From the NCBI RefSeq assembly GCF_019104765.1, contig NZ_JAHRXJ010000011.1:62001-126000 (forward strand): 64,000 nt of DNA, given 5' to 3'. This document shows, in pieces, positions 36,683 through 46,876 of the stretch; position 1 is the first letter of the stretch, and every line of letters begins with the position of its first letter. Position numbers and translations under genes: made by a program. Under the pieces are notes generated by a model. That model did not search any database. It had not been told where the DNA came from and was given only the letters and a program-made list of their open reading frames with translations. This DNA is from Synechococcus sp. HK05 (lineage in GTDB: Bacteria; Cyanobacteriota; Cyanobacteriia; PCC-6307; Cyanobiaceae).

Positions 36683-37717
36683 TCAAGCCATCAACGGCAC
36701 ATAAACGTCGCGGTACCAGCGGGCGAACGCCTCGACGCCCTGCTCGATCGACGTGGACGGACGGAACCCCACCCAGGCCTCAAGGGCCGAGGTATCCGCA
36801 GCCGTGGCCACCACATCACCCGGTTGCATCGGTTGCAGGTCTTGAATCGCCGTGCGTCCGAGGGCCTGCTCGAGCACGGCAATGAAGCGCAGCAGCTCGG
36901 TGGGCTGAGCGTTGCCGATGTTGAACAACCGGTGCGGCACCGCGGCAGTAGCGGGGTTGGGCTGCAGCGGATCAAACAGCGGATCGGCCGAAGCCGGTTT
37001 GTCGAGGCAGCGGATCACCCCCTGCACGATGTCGTCGATATAGGTGAAGTCGCGCTGCATGCGGCCGTGGTTGAACACCCGGATCGGCTCACCGGCCAGG
37101 ATCGCCCGGGCGAACAGCATCGGTGCCATATCCGGCCGGCCCCACGGGCCATACACCGTGAAAAAACGCAGACCGGTGGCCGGCAGCCCATACAGATGGC
37201 TGTACGTGTGCGCCATCAACTCATTCGCCTTCTTGGTGGCGGCATAGAGGCTCACCGGATGGTTCACCGGCTGCTGCTCGGAAAACGGCATCGTGCGATT
37301 GCCGCCATACACCGAGCTGCTGGAGGCATACACCAGGTGCTCCACGCCGTGATGGCGGCATCCCTCGAGGATGTGGCCAAAGCCCACCAGATTGCTCTGG
37401 ATGTAGGCAGTAGGGTTCTCGATCGAGTAGCGAACCCCCGCCTGAGCCGCCAGATGCACCACGGCCCGCGGACGATGGGAGGCGAACACCTGCTCCATCG
37501 CAACCGCATCGTCGACATCGATCGGCAGAAACTGGAAACGCTGCGCGGCTTCAGGCCGCTGCTGCAAACGATCCAGCCGGGCCCGCTTCAACGCTGGGGT
37601 GTAGTAGGTGTTGAGATTGTCGATCCCCAACACCGCTTCGCCGCGGTGCAGCAGATGCTCAGCAACCGCTGCACCGATAAAGCCGGCAACACCGGTGATC
37701 AGGACGGGGCGATCCAT
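36683..37717 (-). CDS. NAD-dependent UDP-glucuronate 4-epimerase family protein
   Basis: 344 residues. Dinucleotide loop TGVAGFIGAAVAEHL; active site YAATKKANE (Tyr-x3-Lys) with ASSSSVYGG before it; and the subfamily marks DNLNTYYTP and RDFTYIDDIV. This group usually interconverts UDP-glucuronate and UDP-galacturonate. It lies 2 bp after a UDP-xylose synthase gene, and downstream of UDP-glucose dehydrogenase, supporting a uronic-acid substrate. Confidence 0.88.
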   Translation of the reverse strand: MDRPVLITGVAGFIGAAVAEHLLHRGEAVLGIDNLNTYYTPALKRARLDRLQQRPEAAQRFQFLPIDVDDAVAMEQVFASHRPRAVVHLAAQAGVRYSIENPTAYIQSNLVGFGHILEGCRHHGVEHLVYASSSSVYGGNRTMPFSEQQPVNHPVSLYAATKKANELMAHTYSHLYGLPATGLRFFTVYGPWGRPDMAPMLFARAILAGEPIRVFNHGRMQRDFTYIDDIVQGVIRCLDKPASADPLFDPLQPNPATAAVPHRLFNIGNAQPTELLRFIAVLEQALGRTAIQDLQPMQPGDVVATAADTSALEAWVGFRPSTSIEQGVEAFARWYRDVYVPLMA

Positions 37718-37719
37718 GC

Positions 37720-38667
37720 TCAGGCCTCAGCCAATCGCTCGCGGAAGTAGGCGATGGTGGGCTCAAGGCCCTGCTGCAAGGAGATCGAGGGCTGCCAGCC
37801 CAGTTGCTGCTGCGCCAAATCGATCACTGGCTTGCGTTGCAGGGGATCGTCCTGAGGCAAAGGCTCACACACCAATTCCAGGGCGGGGTTGATGCGATCA
37901 CGCACCAATTCGGCCAGCTGGCGAATCGTGAACTCACCAGGATTGCCAAGATTAATCGGCCCCGTGTGCTCACCGTTCATGAGGCGAATCAGGCCTTCCA
38001 CCAGATCATCCACGTAGCAGAAGGAGCGTGTTTGCGAACCATCGCCGTAGAGCGTGAGGGGCTGGCCCCGCAGCGCCTGCACGATGAAATTGCTCACCAC
38101 CCTGCCGTCATCCGGCAACATGCGCGGGCCATAGGTATTGAAGATGCGCGCGATGCGGATCTGCGTGCCATGCATGCGCTGATAGTCGAAGCAGAGCGTT
38201 TCAGCCACACGCTTGCCCTCGTCGTAGCAGGCGCGAATGCCGTGCGTGTTCACGTTGCCGCGGTAGCTCTCCGGCTGGGGATGCACCTCAGGGTCGCCGT
38301 ACACCTCACTGGTGGATGCGAGCAGCAACCGCGCGCCAACCCGACGGGCCAGGCCCAGCATGTTGTAAGTGCCGAGGAAACTGGTTTTTGCCGTTTTGAT
38401 CGGATTGTGCTGATAGTGCACCGGTGAAGCGGGGCAGGCCAGGTGCCAGATCCGATCGACCTCCAGCAGGATCGGGTCGGTGACATCGTGGCGGATCAAC
38501 TCGAAACGAGGATGCCCCATCCAACGGGCCACATTCACCTTACGCCCCGTGAAGTAGTTATCGAGGCAAATCACCTCTTCACCGGCTTCCATCAGCCGAT
38601 CCACCAAGTGGGAGCCCACAAAACCGGCCCCACCGGTCACCAGATTGCGCGTCAGCGAGGCGGGCAT
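37720..38667 (-). CDS. uxs: UDP-glucuronate decarboxylase / UDP-xylose synthase
   Basis: 315 residues. [15 protein letters not shown] is the NAD loop; [23 protein letters not shown] and [11 protein letters not shown] (Tyr-x3-Lys) are UXS signatures. It converts UDP-glucuronate to UDP-xylose, oxidising and re-reducing at C4 on bound NAD. Second gene of the ugd-uxs-epimerase set. Length is the usual 310-320 residues without an extra membrane anchor. Confidence 0.92.
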   Translation of the reverse strand: MPASLTRNLVTGGAGFVGSHLVDRLMEAGEEVICLDNYFTGRKVNVARWMGHPRFELIRHDVTDPILLEVDRIWHLACPASPVHYQHNPIKTAKTSFLGTYNMLGLARRVGARLLLASTSEVYGDPEVHPQPESYRGNVNTHGIRACYDEGKRVAETLCFDYQRMHGTQIRIARIFNTYGPRMLPDDGRVVSNFIVQALRGQPLTLYGDGSQTRSFCYVDDLVEGLIRLMNGEHTGPINLGNPGEFTIRQLAELVRDRINPALELVCEPLPQDDPLQRKPVIDLAQQQLGWQPSISLQQGLEPTIAYFRERLAEA

Positions 38668-38681
38668 AAACGTGTCTCCAA

Positions 38682-40103
38682 TTAACCGATGTTGCCGTCG
38701 CCCACGCGCCAGAGGCGTAAACCGGCCGCGCGCACCTGCTCTGGATCCACCACAGCACGAGCGTCAAACACCCAGGCTGGCTGACGCATCTGAGGCGCCA
38801 GCTCCGGCCAGGAAAGCTGACGGAACGCCTGCCACTCCGTGAGGATCAGCACTGCATCAGCGCTACACACGGCGTCATGCACAGATCCAGCCAGCTGCCA
38901 ACGGCCTTCCCCGGTGAGACCGGAACTGGACGCGCTCGGGGCCATGCCCAGATCCCGGGCGATCTGCTCGGGGGCAACCTTCGGGTCATAAATCGCCAGA
39001 TCAGCGCCCTCCTCCAGCAGATCACGGCAGATCCGGATCGCAGGCGCATCACGGGTGTCGTTGGTATCGGCTTTGAAGGCAAAGCCGAGCACCGCGAGGC
39101 GCTTGCCTGTCACCGTGCCGAACAGATTGTTCACCACCAGCCGGGCAATGCGGTGCTGCTGCCAGGCGTTGAGATCCACCACGCTCTGCCAGTAGGCCGC
39201 AACCTCATGCAGCCCGTAATGACCGCAGAGATACACCAGATTAAGGATATCTTTCTGAAAACAACTGCCGCCGAAGCCTGGTCCTGCCTGCAGGAATTTG
39301 GGACCGATGCGTGAATCGGTGCCGATCGCACGCGCCACCTCACGCACATCGGCGCCGGTCGACTCGCAGAAGGCAGCGATGCTGTTGATCGAACTGATCC
39401 GCTGCGCCAGAAAGGCATTGGCAGTGAGCTTGGAGAGCTCACTGCTCCACAGATTGGTGCGCAGGATCCGATCCTCGGGAACCCAATGGGCATACACCGA
39501 GGCCAAAGCCTCGATCGCCTGAGGGTCATCGCCACCGATCAAGACGCGATCCGGCTGCTCCAGATCTGGCACGGCTGTGCCTTCTGCCAAAAATTCTGGA
39601 TTGGAGAGCACTGAAAAGGTTTTGCACTCCGCTTCACCCTGCGCTGCTTGAAGAATGGCCTGCACCGTGGCCGCGGTGCGCACCGGCAAGGTGCTCTTCT
39701 CCACCACGATCGTGTGTCCCTGGGCGTGGGCCGCCACCGAGCGAGCCGAGGCCTCCACCCAGCGCAGATCACTGGCTTGGCCCGCCCCCAAACCCTTGGT
39801 TTTGGTGGGGGTGTTCACCGACAGGAACACCATGTCGGCGGCGGCGATACCTGCCTCCACCTCAGTGCTGAAGAAGAGGTTGCGGCCCCGGCAACGCCCC
39901 ACCACCGCATCAAGGCCAGGCTCGTACACCGGTAACCGGCTCAGGTCGGCATCGTTCCAAGCAGCGATGCGCTCGGCGTTGAGGTCCACCACCGTCACCT
40001 GGACACCAGGGCACCGGTCGGCGATCACGGCCATGGTGGGCCCGCCCACATAGCCAGCACCGATGCAGCAGATCGTGCGAATGGCTGGAACGCTGCCGGT
40101 CAC
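38682..40103 (-). CDS. ugd: UDP-glucose 6-dehydrogenase, eukaryote-like form
   Basis: Oxidises UDP-glucose twice to UDP-glucuronate with 2 NAD+. 473 residues from GTG 40103 (a TTG at 40115 is the alternative). Catalytic Cys in [18 protein letters not shown]. The sequence tracks the animal/plant UGDH, not the shorter bacterial one: [57 protein letters not shown] and [15 protein letters not shown]. It starts the operon feeding UXS and the 4-epimerase. Confidence 0.94.
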   Translation of the reverse strand: MTGSVPAIRTICCIGAGYVGGPTMAVIADRCPGVQVTVVDLNAERIAAWNDADLSRLPVYEPGLDAVVGRCRGRNLFFSTEVEAGIAAADMVFLSVNTPTKTKGLGAGQASDLRWVEASARSVAAHAQGHTIVVEKSTLPVRTAATVQAILQAAQGEAECKTFSVLSNPEFLAEGTAVPDLEQPDRVLIGGDDPQAIEALASVYAHWVPEDRILRTNLWSSELSKLTANAFLAQRISSINSIAAFCESTGADVREVARAIGTDSRIGPKFLQAGPGFGGSCFQKDILNLVYLCGHYGLHEVAAYWQSVVDLNAWQQHRIARLVVNNLFGTVTGKRLAVLGFAFKADTNDTRDAPAIRICRDLLEEGADLAIYDPKVAPEQIARDLGMAPSASSSGLTGEGRWQLAGSVHDAVCSADAVLILTEWQAFRQLSWPELAPQMRQPAWVFDARAVVDPEQVRAAGLRLWRVGDGNIG

Positions 40104-40130
40104 GCGATCAGGCAAGAAGATGCCCGCAAA

Positions 40131-41393
40131 TTAAGCGAAGCGCCTCAGCAGCTCCTCGCGGCTGAGCCGTTGTTCGGGATCAGGGGCCTCACCGGCGGCC
40201 CCGCGCAGATCCTTCAACACCACCACACCGGCCTCGGCTTCGCTATCGCCAATCACTACAGCCCAGCGGGCACCGGCTCGATCCGCCCGCTTGAACTGCT
40301 TGCCGAAGGCAGCGCCCGTGAGATCCAACTCCACCGCATGGCCCGCCTGGCGCAGCTGCCTGGCGAGCTGTAAAGCCAGCGGTTCAGCCCGTTCACCGCG
40401 ACTCACCACGTAGATCTCAGGCGCTGCCACGGAGGCAGGCTCCACCTGTGCAAGCAGGATCGCCAGGCGCTCCATCCCCAGAGCCCATCCGATCGCGGCG
40501 GTCGCGGGGCCACCCAACTGCTCCACCAAGCCGTCGTAACGCCCGCCCCCACACACCGTGGCCTGGGCCCCCAGCTGCGTGGAGGTGATTTCAAACGCCG
40601 TATGGCTGTAGTAATCCAGGCCGCGCACCAAGCGCGGGTTGAGCTGAAAGGGGATCCCGAGCAGCGTGAGGCCGTCTCTGACGCGGGCGAAGCGATCGCG
40701 GCTCTCCGGGCTCAACGCCTCGGCCAGCGTGGGTGCGCCTGCCAACAGCGCCTGGGTGTCGGGGTTCTTGGAATCGAGAATCCGCAATGGATTGCGCTGC
40801 AAACGGTCCTGGGAATCGGGATCCAATTGATCCGCGCGTTCGCTCAACCAGGCCACCAACTGCTCGCGGTAGCGGGCCCGATCGTCGCTGCTGCCTAGGG
40901 AATTGAGCTCAAGGGCCAACCCCTGCACGCCGAGGTCGGCCAGGAGATCCCAGGCCACGGCGATGGCTTCCACATCGCTGCGGGGATCGGCAAACCCCAG
41001 CATCTCGAGGCCAATCTGGTGAAACTGCCGCTGCCGGCCAGCTTGGGGCCGCTCATAGCGGAACATCGGCCCTCCATACCAAAGGCGCTGCGGACCCTGG
41101 CTCAGCAGGCCGTGCTGGATGGCAGCGCGCACCACCGAAGCGGTGCCCTCGGGCCGCAATGTGCAGCTGCGCTCGCCGCGATCCACAAAGGTGTACATCT
41201 CCTTGCCCACCACGTCGGTGGCTTCGCCGATGCCACGGGCAAACAGCTCGGTGGCCTCCAGCACAGGCGTGCGGATCTCCTCAATCGCGGCGCGCGCGAA
41301 GTGAGCACGGGCCGTGGCTTCAATCCGCTGCCAGAGCGGGGTGGACTGGGGGAGCAGATCCACCATCCCCCGCAGGCTCTGCAGTTTCTCCAC
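40131..41393 (-). CDS. hisS: Histidyl-tRNA synthetase
   Basis: Charges tRNA-His. 420 residues from GTG 41393. Class II motif 2 [20 protein letters not shown]; histidine-specific [12 protein letters not shown] and [14 protein letters not shown]; the C-terminal anticodon-binding domain contains [16 protein letters not shown]. Normal length. It is separate from the sugar genes by function, though placed between them. Confidence 0.96.
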   Translation of the reverse strand: MEKLQSLRGMVDLLPQSTPLWQRIEATARAHFARAAIEEIRTPVLEATELFARGIGEATDVVGKEMYTFVDRGERSCTLRPEGTASVVRAAIQHGLLSQGPQRLWYGGPMFRYERPQAGRQRQFHQIGLEMLGFADPRSDVEAIAVAWDLLADLGVQGLALELNSLGSSDDRARYREQLVAWLSERADQLDPDSQDRLQRNPLRILDSKNPDTQALLAGAPTLAEALSPESRDRFARVRDGLTLLGIPFQLNPRLVRGLDYYSHTAFEITSTQLGAQATVCGGGRYDGLVEQLGGPATAAIGWALGMERLAILLAQVEPASVAAPEIYVVSRGERAEPLALQLARQLRQAGHAVELDLTGAAFGKQFKRADRAGARWAVVIGDSEAEAGVVVLKDLRGAAGEAPDPEQRLSREELLRRFA

Positions 41394-41474
41394 ACCCGCT
41401 CTTGCACTGGAGCCATCTTGCGGGATCGCGGACCACTGCCCTTAACCTCAAGGCCTGCGAGGTATGGCTCTGGG

Positions 41475-42521
41475 TTGGCGCGTCTACTGATCACGGGTGG
41501 CGCGGGCTTCATCGGCAGTCACACCGCTCTGGTGCTGCTGGAGGCGGGCCATGAGCTGGTGGTGCTCGACAACTACGCCAACAGCTCGCCGGAGGCACTG
41601 CGGCGGGTGTTGGAGCTTGCGGGGCCCGAAGCGGAGGGCCGCCTCCAGGTGATCGAGGGCGACATTCGCCGCAGCACCGATCTAGACCGGGCGTTTGCGG
41701 CGGGCGCCTCCCCAGGAGCGGGCGTGGAGGCGGTGATTCACTTCGCCGGCCTCAAAGCCGTGGGGGAATCGGTGGCTGAGCCGCTGCGCTACTGGGACGT
41801 GAATGTGAATGGCAGCCAACGCCTGCTGGCGGCCATGCGCGCCCACGGCTGCCGCACCGTGGTGTTCAGCAGCAGCGCCACCCTCTACGGCTATCCAGAG
41901 GCGGTGCCCATCCCGGAAAGTGCGCCGATCAGGCCGATCAATCCCTACGGCCACACCAAAGCAGCGGTGGAGAAGATGCTCAGCGATGTCGCCGCCAGCG
42001 AGGCGGGTTGGCGCATCGCCTGCCTGCGTTATTTCAACCCGGTGGGCGCCCATCCCAGCGGCCGCATCGGCGAAGACCCCAACGGCATTCCCAACAATCT
42101 GTTCCCCTTCATCAGCCAAGTGGCCGTGGGCCGGCGGGAGCAGGTGCAGGTGTTTGGCGGCGACTGGCCCACGTCCGATGGCAGCGGCGTGCGGGACTAC
42201 ATCCATGTGATGGACTTGGCGGAAGGCCACTTAGCCGCGCTGAATACGCTGCTGGCCGGTGGCGATCAGCTGCTGCAACTGAACCTGGGCAGCGGGCACG
42301 GTCATTCCGTTCTGGAGGTGATTGAGGCCTTTGGCCGCGCCTGCGGCCGATCCATCCCGCATCAGATCACGCAACGGCGCAGCGGCGATGCCGCTATCAC
42401 CGTGGCCGACCCCAGCGAGGCCAAGCGGCAGCTGGGCTGGCAAACCAGGCGCAACCTCCACGACATCTGCCAAGACGGCTGGCGCTGGCAGCACAGCAAC
42501 CCCGGGGGCTATGCCACATGA
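41475..42521 (+). CDS. galE: UDP-glucose 4-epimerase
   Basis: Interconverts UDP-glucose and UDP-galactose. 348 residues from TTG 41475 (ARLLITGGAGFIGSH), since this start gives the exact family N terminus and the frame extends far upstream with no other suitable start. Marks: NAD loop TGGAGFIGSH, DNYANSSPEAL, SSSATLYGYPE, active-site YGHTKAAVE, NPVGAHPSG and VRDYIHVMDLAEGH. The stop overlaps the next gene by 4 bp (ATGA). Confidence 0.93.
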   Translation: MARLLITGGAGFIGSHTALVLLEAGHELVVLDNYANSSPEALRRVLELAGPEAEGRLQVIEGDIRRSTDLDRAFAAGASPGAGVEAVIHFAGLKAVGESVAEPLRYWDVNVNGSQRLLAAMRAHGCRTVVFSSSATLYGYPEAVPIPESAPIRPINPYGHTKAAVEKMLSDVAASEAGWRIACLRYFNPVGAHPSGRIGEDPNGIPNNLFPFISQVAVGRREQVQVFGGDWPTSDGSGVRDYIHVMDLAEGHLAALNTLLAGGDQLLQLNLGSGHGHSVLEVIEAFGRACGRSIPHQITQRRSGDAAITVADPSEAKRQLGWQTRRNLHDICQDGWRWQHSNPGGYAT

Positions 42522-43702
42522 ACACCATCCAACCGCTCCTGCAACGGGGGCTGACAGCCCTGGATCCGTGGCTTGATGCAGTCTTTCCCGTTGCCACTGC
42601 GCTGATCTGCGCCAAACAACGGCTCGCTGGCTACAGCCTGCTTGTGATCTACCTGACACTGCGCCTGCTCCAACGCAGTGACAAAGAACCATGGCGCTGG
42701 ATTCTGATCAGCCTCCTAGTGGTGAATGCAGGGCTGATCATTGAAGACCGCGATTTCAAGCCCGGCGGCCCTTCTGATTATTTGTCCATCGCCCTGAGCT
42801 TTGCAGCAGGCTTCCAACGCACAGGACGCCAGTGGCGAGCAAGCCTGACGTGGATGGCCCTTAGCGCACTCCCGCTTCTAGCGATGTCAATAGCGGCAGG
42901 AGACAATTTCATTCAGATCAACTCATCATTTACCGGCTTCAATATCAACCGACTAGGCTTCTTGGCCGGATTGCTTAGCATCTTTTCTTACAGCCTTTTA
43001 AGACTCAGCGCAACTCGCCCAAGCCGCATCCTTGCAACAACCCTCCTCGTTGCAGGCTGCGCCGAAGCGTTACTCACGCAATCGCGTGCAGCCATCGCCG
43101 TCCCGGCCATCACCATCGCAATCGATCAAACCTCCAGAATTCATTGGACCACAAAAAGACTAGCTGTGGCCACCGCGGCATTTGGACTCATCGCAGCGGC
43201 CACCCTTAACAGCTGGTACGGAACAACAGCCGACTCCAGGAACAGAATGGGCGATGAAAATCGAATCACAACCATCCGATGCTGGATCACAAATACAGCC
43301 GAGACAAATAAGAAACTGATCCTTGGCCAGGGCTACGGCAAAGCAGCAAGAGCCAAGTGTGGACCCGATCAAATTGAGGGCTTGATCAAACGCGACAAGC
43401 CCCTCTCTCACGCTCACAACCTCTTTGTTCAGCTTTTCGCCGAGACAGGGTTTCCTGGTTTTGCCCTTGCGACTGGCCTTACCATTAAGGCTTTCCTAAA
43501 GGCATGGCAAACAAACGCAGGGAGCCAATACTCCGCCGTGCGGCCACTATTGATTTACCTTATGGCCATGGCTATGGTTTCCACGTGGCACACGATGTTG
43601 ATTAACCAGGTACTTGTGGGCTACAGCTTGGCGATGCTTACCGCAAGGGAGTCCGACTCTGATGCTGTAATCGAATCCATTCCAGCAGCACAGCCAACCT
43701 GA
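42518..43702 (+). CDS. O-antigen ligase/polymerase-like membrane protein (Wzy/WaaL type)
   Basis: 394 residues, largely hydrophobic (about ten spans). The cytoplasm-distal loop with LSHAHNLFVQLFAETGFPGF matches the O-antigen ligase/polymerase signature, and GQGYGKAARAKCGPD lies just before it. It would polymerise or ligate polysaccharide repeats at the periplasmic face. The gene is clearly AT-richer than galE before it. It overlaps the start region of the convergent GT2 gene's end by 65 bp. Confidence 0.85.
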   Translation: MNTIQPLLQRGLTALDPWLDAVFPVATALICAKQRLAGYSLLVIYLTLRLLQRSDKEPWRWILISLLVVNAGLIIEDRDFKPGGPSDYLSIALSFAAGFQRTGRQWRASLTWMALSALPLLAMSIAAGDNFIQINSSFTGFNINRLGFLAGLLSIFSYSLLRLSATRPSRILATTLLVAGCAEALLTQSRAAIAVPAITIAIDQTSRIHWTTKRLAVATAAFGLIAAATLNSWYGTTADSRNRMGDENRITTIRCWITNTAETNKKLILGQGYGKAARAKCGPDQIEGLIKRDKPLSHAHNLFVQLFAETGFPGFALATGLTIKAFLKAWQTNAGSQYSAVRPLLIYLMAMAMVSTWHTMLINQVLVGYSLAMLTARESDSDAVIESIPAAQPT

Positions 43703-44531
43703 GGCGCCACACCAAACTGAGCAGCAGCCCGCGCCGCCGCCAACCGAGCGGCTGATAGCGGCCAACACGCACGCTCTCAGAGATCAAAGGTCTTAACGAC
43801 TGAGCCAGCACCTTCAACCGTGCGAAGGGGTGATCACCGGCTAACGACAAGCGCCCCCCCACAATGCGTCGCTGCTTGCGCACCAATTCGCTCCAATCCC
43901 GGGCCGGATGGCGCACAACGGCGGCGCCCGCAAACAGCAGTTGGGCCCCAGCCGCAACGGCGCGATGACAAAACTCACGATCACCGCCGGAATGGGTGCG
44001 GCGATGGAAACCCTCCAGATTCTGAAAGCAAGCCTGGCTCACCAGCAAATTGGCCGTCACGCCAAAACCAGCACGACGCACCGTGCGCGCTTGATCAAAA
44101 CCAAGGATTTGATCGAGTTGCTCACCGGGTGAGGGATAGCCAGGAGCTTGCGGCTCCAGCACAATCCGCCCTGCTACAAGCTTCGGCGGCTGCGCTCGCC
44201 ACTGCAACGCCACCACGCCGGCAGCAATCCAGTCGGGATCGGGCTGGCAATCGGCGTCGGTGAAGGCCAACACATCCACATCCCAATCCAATGCAGCCTG
44301 GTTGCGGGCTCCATAGGAGCCGGGGTGGCGGTGCACAATCACCTCCAGCGGCAACGGGAAACTCGGCTGGGAAGGCCAGTCGGTGGAACCGTTATCCACA
44401 ACGCGAACCCGCAGCCGCTCGGATGGATAGGTCTGCCGAGCCATGGCTTGCAAGCAGAGCTGCAGGCGAGACCAGTCGTTGTAAACCGGCACCACGATGC
44501 CGACCAGGGGTAACGGGTCTGGCGCCACCAT
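43638..44531 (-). CDS. Glycosyltransferase family 2
   Basis: 297 residues from ATG 44531. GT-A fold: VGIVVPVYNDWSRLQLCLQAM at the N terminus, VVDNGSTD, the nucleotide/metal motif FTDADCQPDPDW (DxD-like), and HSGGDREFCHRAVAAGAQL later. Acceptor unknown. TGATG junction with the upstream CCA-adding gene. Its 3' end overlaps the convergent polymerase gene (43638-43702). Confidence 0.87.
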   Translation of the reverse strand: MVAPDPLPLVGIVVPVYNDWSRLQLCLQAMARQTYPSERLRVRVVDNGSTDWPSQPSFPLPLEVIVHRHPGSYGARNQAALDWDVDVLAFTDADCQPDPDWIAAGVVALQWRAQPPKLVAGRIVLEPQAPGYPSPGEQLDQILGFDQARTVRRAGFGVTANLLVSQACFQNLEGFHRRTHSGGDREFCHRAVAAGAQLLFAGAAVVRHPARDWSELVRKQRRIVGGRLSLAGDHPFARLKVLAQSLRPLISESVRVGRYQPLGWRRRGLLLSLVWRLRLAVLLEWIRLQHQSRTPLR

Positions 44532-45772
44532 CACCGGCACTCCAGGTCTCGCAAACGCTCGGCGCGCAACTGACGCAGTCGCTCTCCGATCGCCGGGCCG
44601 GGCCGCAGGCCCGACGCCAATAACTCCTGGGCCGTCGTGGCGGATTGCACGTGCCGCCAGCGCAGCCACCAACGCAACAGCGGCCGGCGCAACAGCCCAC
44701 CACAGGCAAGAACCAAAGGCACCACATGCTCGGGATCCGGCTGCTGTTCGATCCAAGCCGTCCACTGGGCCGGCGTCCACCCATGGAGCTGCTCTACAGG
44801 CAGTGCAGCGGCATGGCGACGCAACTGCACCACACCCTTAAGCCAGCGCTGATGGCGATGGGGCACCTGCAGGCGTTGGGCCAGGGCGACAGGGTCCTCA
44901 GCACAGGCGATCAACACCGGCAACAGCGGTAATTCCCAACGCGTGGCCCGTAGCAAAGCCAGCCGCCAACGGCGGTTGCGCTGCAGCCCGGGATCCAATA
45001 ACACCAATCCTCCCCATGCCTGCAAACGATCGAGGGCCACGAGCCAGGGCTCCCGCTCGAGCAGCAACTCCAACTCCATGCGCAGCCGCGTCCCCAGAGC
45101 AGCGGGCACCAACTGCGCCAACGCACCTGGCCTCCAGCCCCAGGGCCAAGCCTGGAGCACGCGGCGGGCCTGCTGCTCAGCACTCGGGTCCAGCTCGAAG
45201 CAAAGCCGAGCGGCATATCGGGCTGCCCGAATCAGCCGGGTGGGATCGTCGACAAGGCTGTTGGCATGCAACAAGCGCAAGCGGCGCGCCGCCAGATCCT
45301 GCTGGCCGTGATGGGGGTCCAACAGCACAACCCCGTCGGAGCCGGCGCCCAGCACCAGGGCAATGGCGTTCACACTGAAATCGCGCCGAGCCAGATCGTC
45401 ATCGAGGCTGCCGGGTGACACCAGCGGGTTCTCGGCCGGACTCGGGTAAAGCTCCTGCCGGGCGGAGGCCACATCCAACAGCCACGTTTCGGCATCGGGC
45501 AGCTGCAGCTCTACCTCCACAGTGCCAAAGCTGCCGTGCTCCCGAAAGCCACAGCGGCTGCCAGGCGGCAGCCGGGCTGGCAGGCGCTCCACCAACTCCA
45601 TCGCCCGGCCTTCCACCACCAGATCCAAGTCAGGCAAACCGCGCCAGGGGTCGCGGTGCTGATGGTGCAGGAGCAGATCCCGCACAGCACCACCGACGAG
45701 TGCCAGCCGACGGCCTTCCGCGGCTTGCACAAGGGCTGTGATCAGCGCAATCGGAACCTCAGGGATCTGCAT
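44531..45772 (-). CDS. CCA-adding/poly(A) polymerase family nucleotidyltransferase
   Basis: 413 residues. The class II nucleotidyltransferase core is present: LALVGGAVRDLLL, PDLDLVVEG (metal Asp pair), RRDFSVNAIAL (here LARRDFSVNAIAL), and DPTRLIRAARYAARL. It either adds CCA to tRNA 3' ends, which this genome needs because its tRNA-CAT gene lacks CCA, or polyadenylates RNA. The two activities cannot be separated by eye; CCA addition is favoured. Confidence 0.9.
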   Translation of the reverse strand: MQIPEVPIALITALVQAAEGRRLALVGGAVRDLLLHHQHRDPWRGLPDLDLVVEGRAMELVERLPARLPPGSRCGFREHGSFGTVEVELQLPDAETWLLDVASARQELYPSPAENPLVSPGSLDDDLARRDFSVNAIALVLGAGSDGVVLLDPHHGQQDLAARRLRLLHANSLVDDPTRLIRAARYAARLCFELDPSAEQQARRVLQAWPWGWRPGALAQLVPAALGTRLRMELELLLEREPWLVALDRLQAWGGLVLLDPGLQRNRRWRLALLRATRWELPLLPVLIACAEDPVALAQRLQVPHRHQRWLKGVVQLRRHAAALPVEQLHGWTPAQWTAWIEQQPDPEHVVPLVLACGGLLRRPLLRWWLRWRHVQSATTAQELLASGLRPGPAIGERLRQLRAERLRDLECR

Positions 45773-45778
45773 CAGCGC

Positions 45779-46876
45779 TCAATCCGCCGGCAGAGAACAG
45801 CGCAAGAGCTCCTTGCGCAAGGCCGCAAGCCAAGGCTGCTGCATCTGAAGATCGAGCAGGTCATTAAGAGGGACCGTGTCGGGCCACCGATCCGCTGGCA
45901 ACGGTTCAACTGCGCTGCTTGAGGCCGAATCCGGTGCCGGCAAGTGCACCGCGAAGGTATCCGCCAGCCAGTCAAGATCCTCCTGATGACGGGCATGAAT
46001 CAACGCTTCCGCAGCAGGGGCGATCGCGACCGGTGTGCCAAGCGCAGGGTCACGTGCTTGCAAACGCGTGAGCCGGTTCCACGTAGCCCAAAGAGCCTGA
46101 CTACGGCGCCAAGTGCCATCAGCGGAGCGAGCCGGGAAGCGCTGCATCAACTCCTGCATGGCGATGAGTGCCTCCGCCCGCACGGATTCGTTCACACCGA
46201 CGGGAGCGCGACCAAACGGCATCGGAGCGCAGTCGGTGAGTTGTCCATCGATGGTCTCGCACAGATCCTGCACCACACAGCCCTGATGGAGCTGGGTTCG
46301 ATCGAAAGGCCGCACGATGAGCGCTTCACCGAAGACCGTGCGCCAAGCCTCCAGGCGTTGACGAAAGCGATAGGTCCAACGCTGCGGGCGAAACCGGCGA
46401 AAGTTGGTCGACAGCCTGGCGTGTTGCTGCAGAGCAGAGCGGTACAACGACACCGGCGAACGCACATAGGCCACCACCAGACAGCGGCTAACACCGAGAT
46501 CCAGCCAGTCGCGCCGTAGCTGCTCGATCAAGTCAGCACTGAAGGCCCAGAGATATTCGCTGGAGAGGAAAACCGCCCTGGGCTTGGAGCGCCAACGCGG
46601 CTGAAGGCGACGAGCTAACAGCTGGCGATAGCGCGCAGTGTCGCGCTCAAAGCGATGCGGATTGGCCTGCCGCCGTTGTGCCCAGACACGCGGCAGATCA
46701 TCGGGAGACTGGTAGAGCGCTGCGATACACCCCGCGGGTTCGGGCTGCCGATAGGGGTTGGAGGGAAGCACGCACCACGCATCCGAACGGCGGCGCCAGC
46801 GCTGCGGCCGAATCGCCGACTGAATCGCGGAGGAGCCGGTCTTCGGCGAACCGATATGCAGCACCAGCGTGGTCAT
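45779..46876 (-). CDS. Sulfotransferase-like P-loop protein (first of three)
   Basis: 365 residues. The N terminus LVLHIGSPKTGSSAIQSAI fits the 5'-phosphosulfate-binding P-loop of PAPS-dependent sulfotransferases, and FLSSEYLWAFSADL with VVAYVRSPVSLYRSAL matches the 3'-phosphate binding strand (RSPVSLY). The target is unknown; by context a sugar. It overlaps the PcrA stop in ATGA. Related by eye to the protein at 51416-52564, which has the same HIGxxKTGSxAIQ opening. Confidence 0.78.
   Translation of the reverse strand: MTTLVLHIGSPKTGSSAIQSAIRPQRWRRRSDAWCVLPSNPYRQPEPAGCIAALYQSPDDLPRVWAQRRQANPHRFERDTARYRQLLARRLQPRWRSKPRAVFLSSEYLWAFSADLIEQLRRDWLDLGVSRCLVVAYVRSPVSLYRSALQQHARLSTNFRRFRPQRWTYRFRQRLEAWRTVFGEALIVRPFDRTQLHQGCVVQDLCETIDGQLTDCAPMPFGRAPVGVNESVRAEALIAMQELMQRFPARSADGTWRRSQALWATWNRLTRLQARDPALGTPVAIAPAAEALIHARHQEDLDWLADTFAVHLPAPDSASSSAVEPLPADRWPDTVPLNDLLDLQMQQPWLAALRKELLRCSLPAD

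Noticed and set aside
41019-41474. N-terminal extension of galE upstream of TTG 41475
   Set aside because: It lies antisense inside hisS and lacks galE-like sequence; the NAD loop starts right after 41475.
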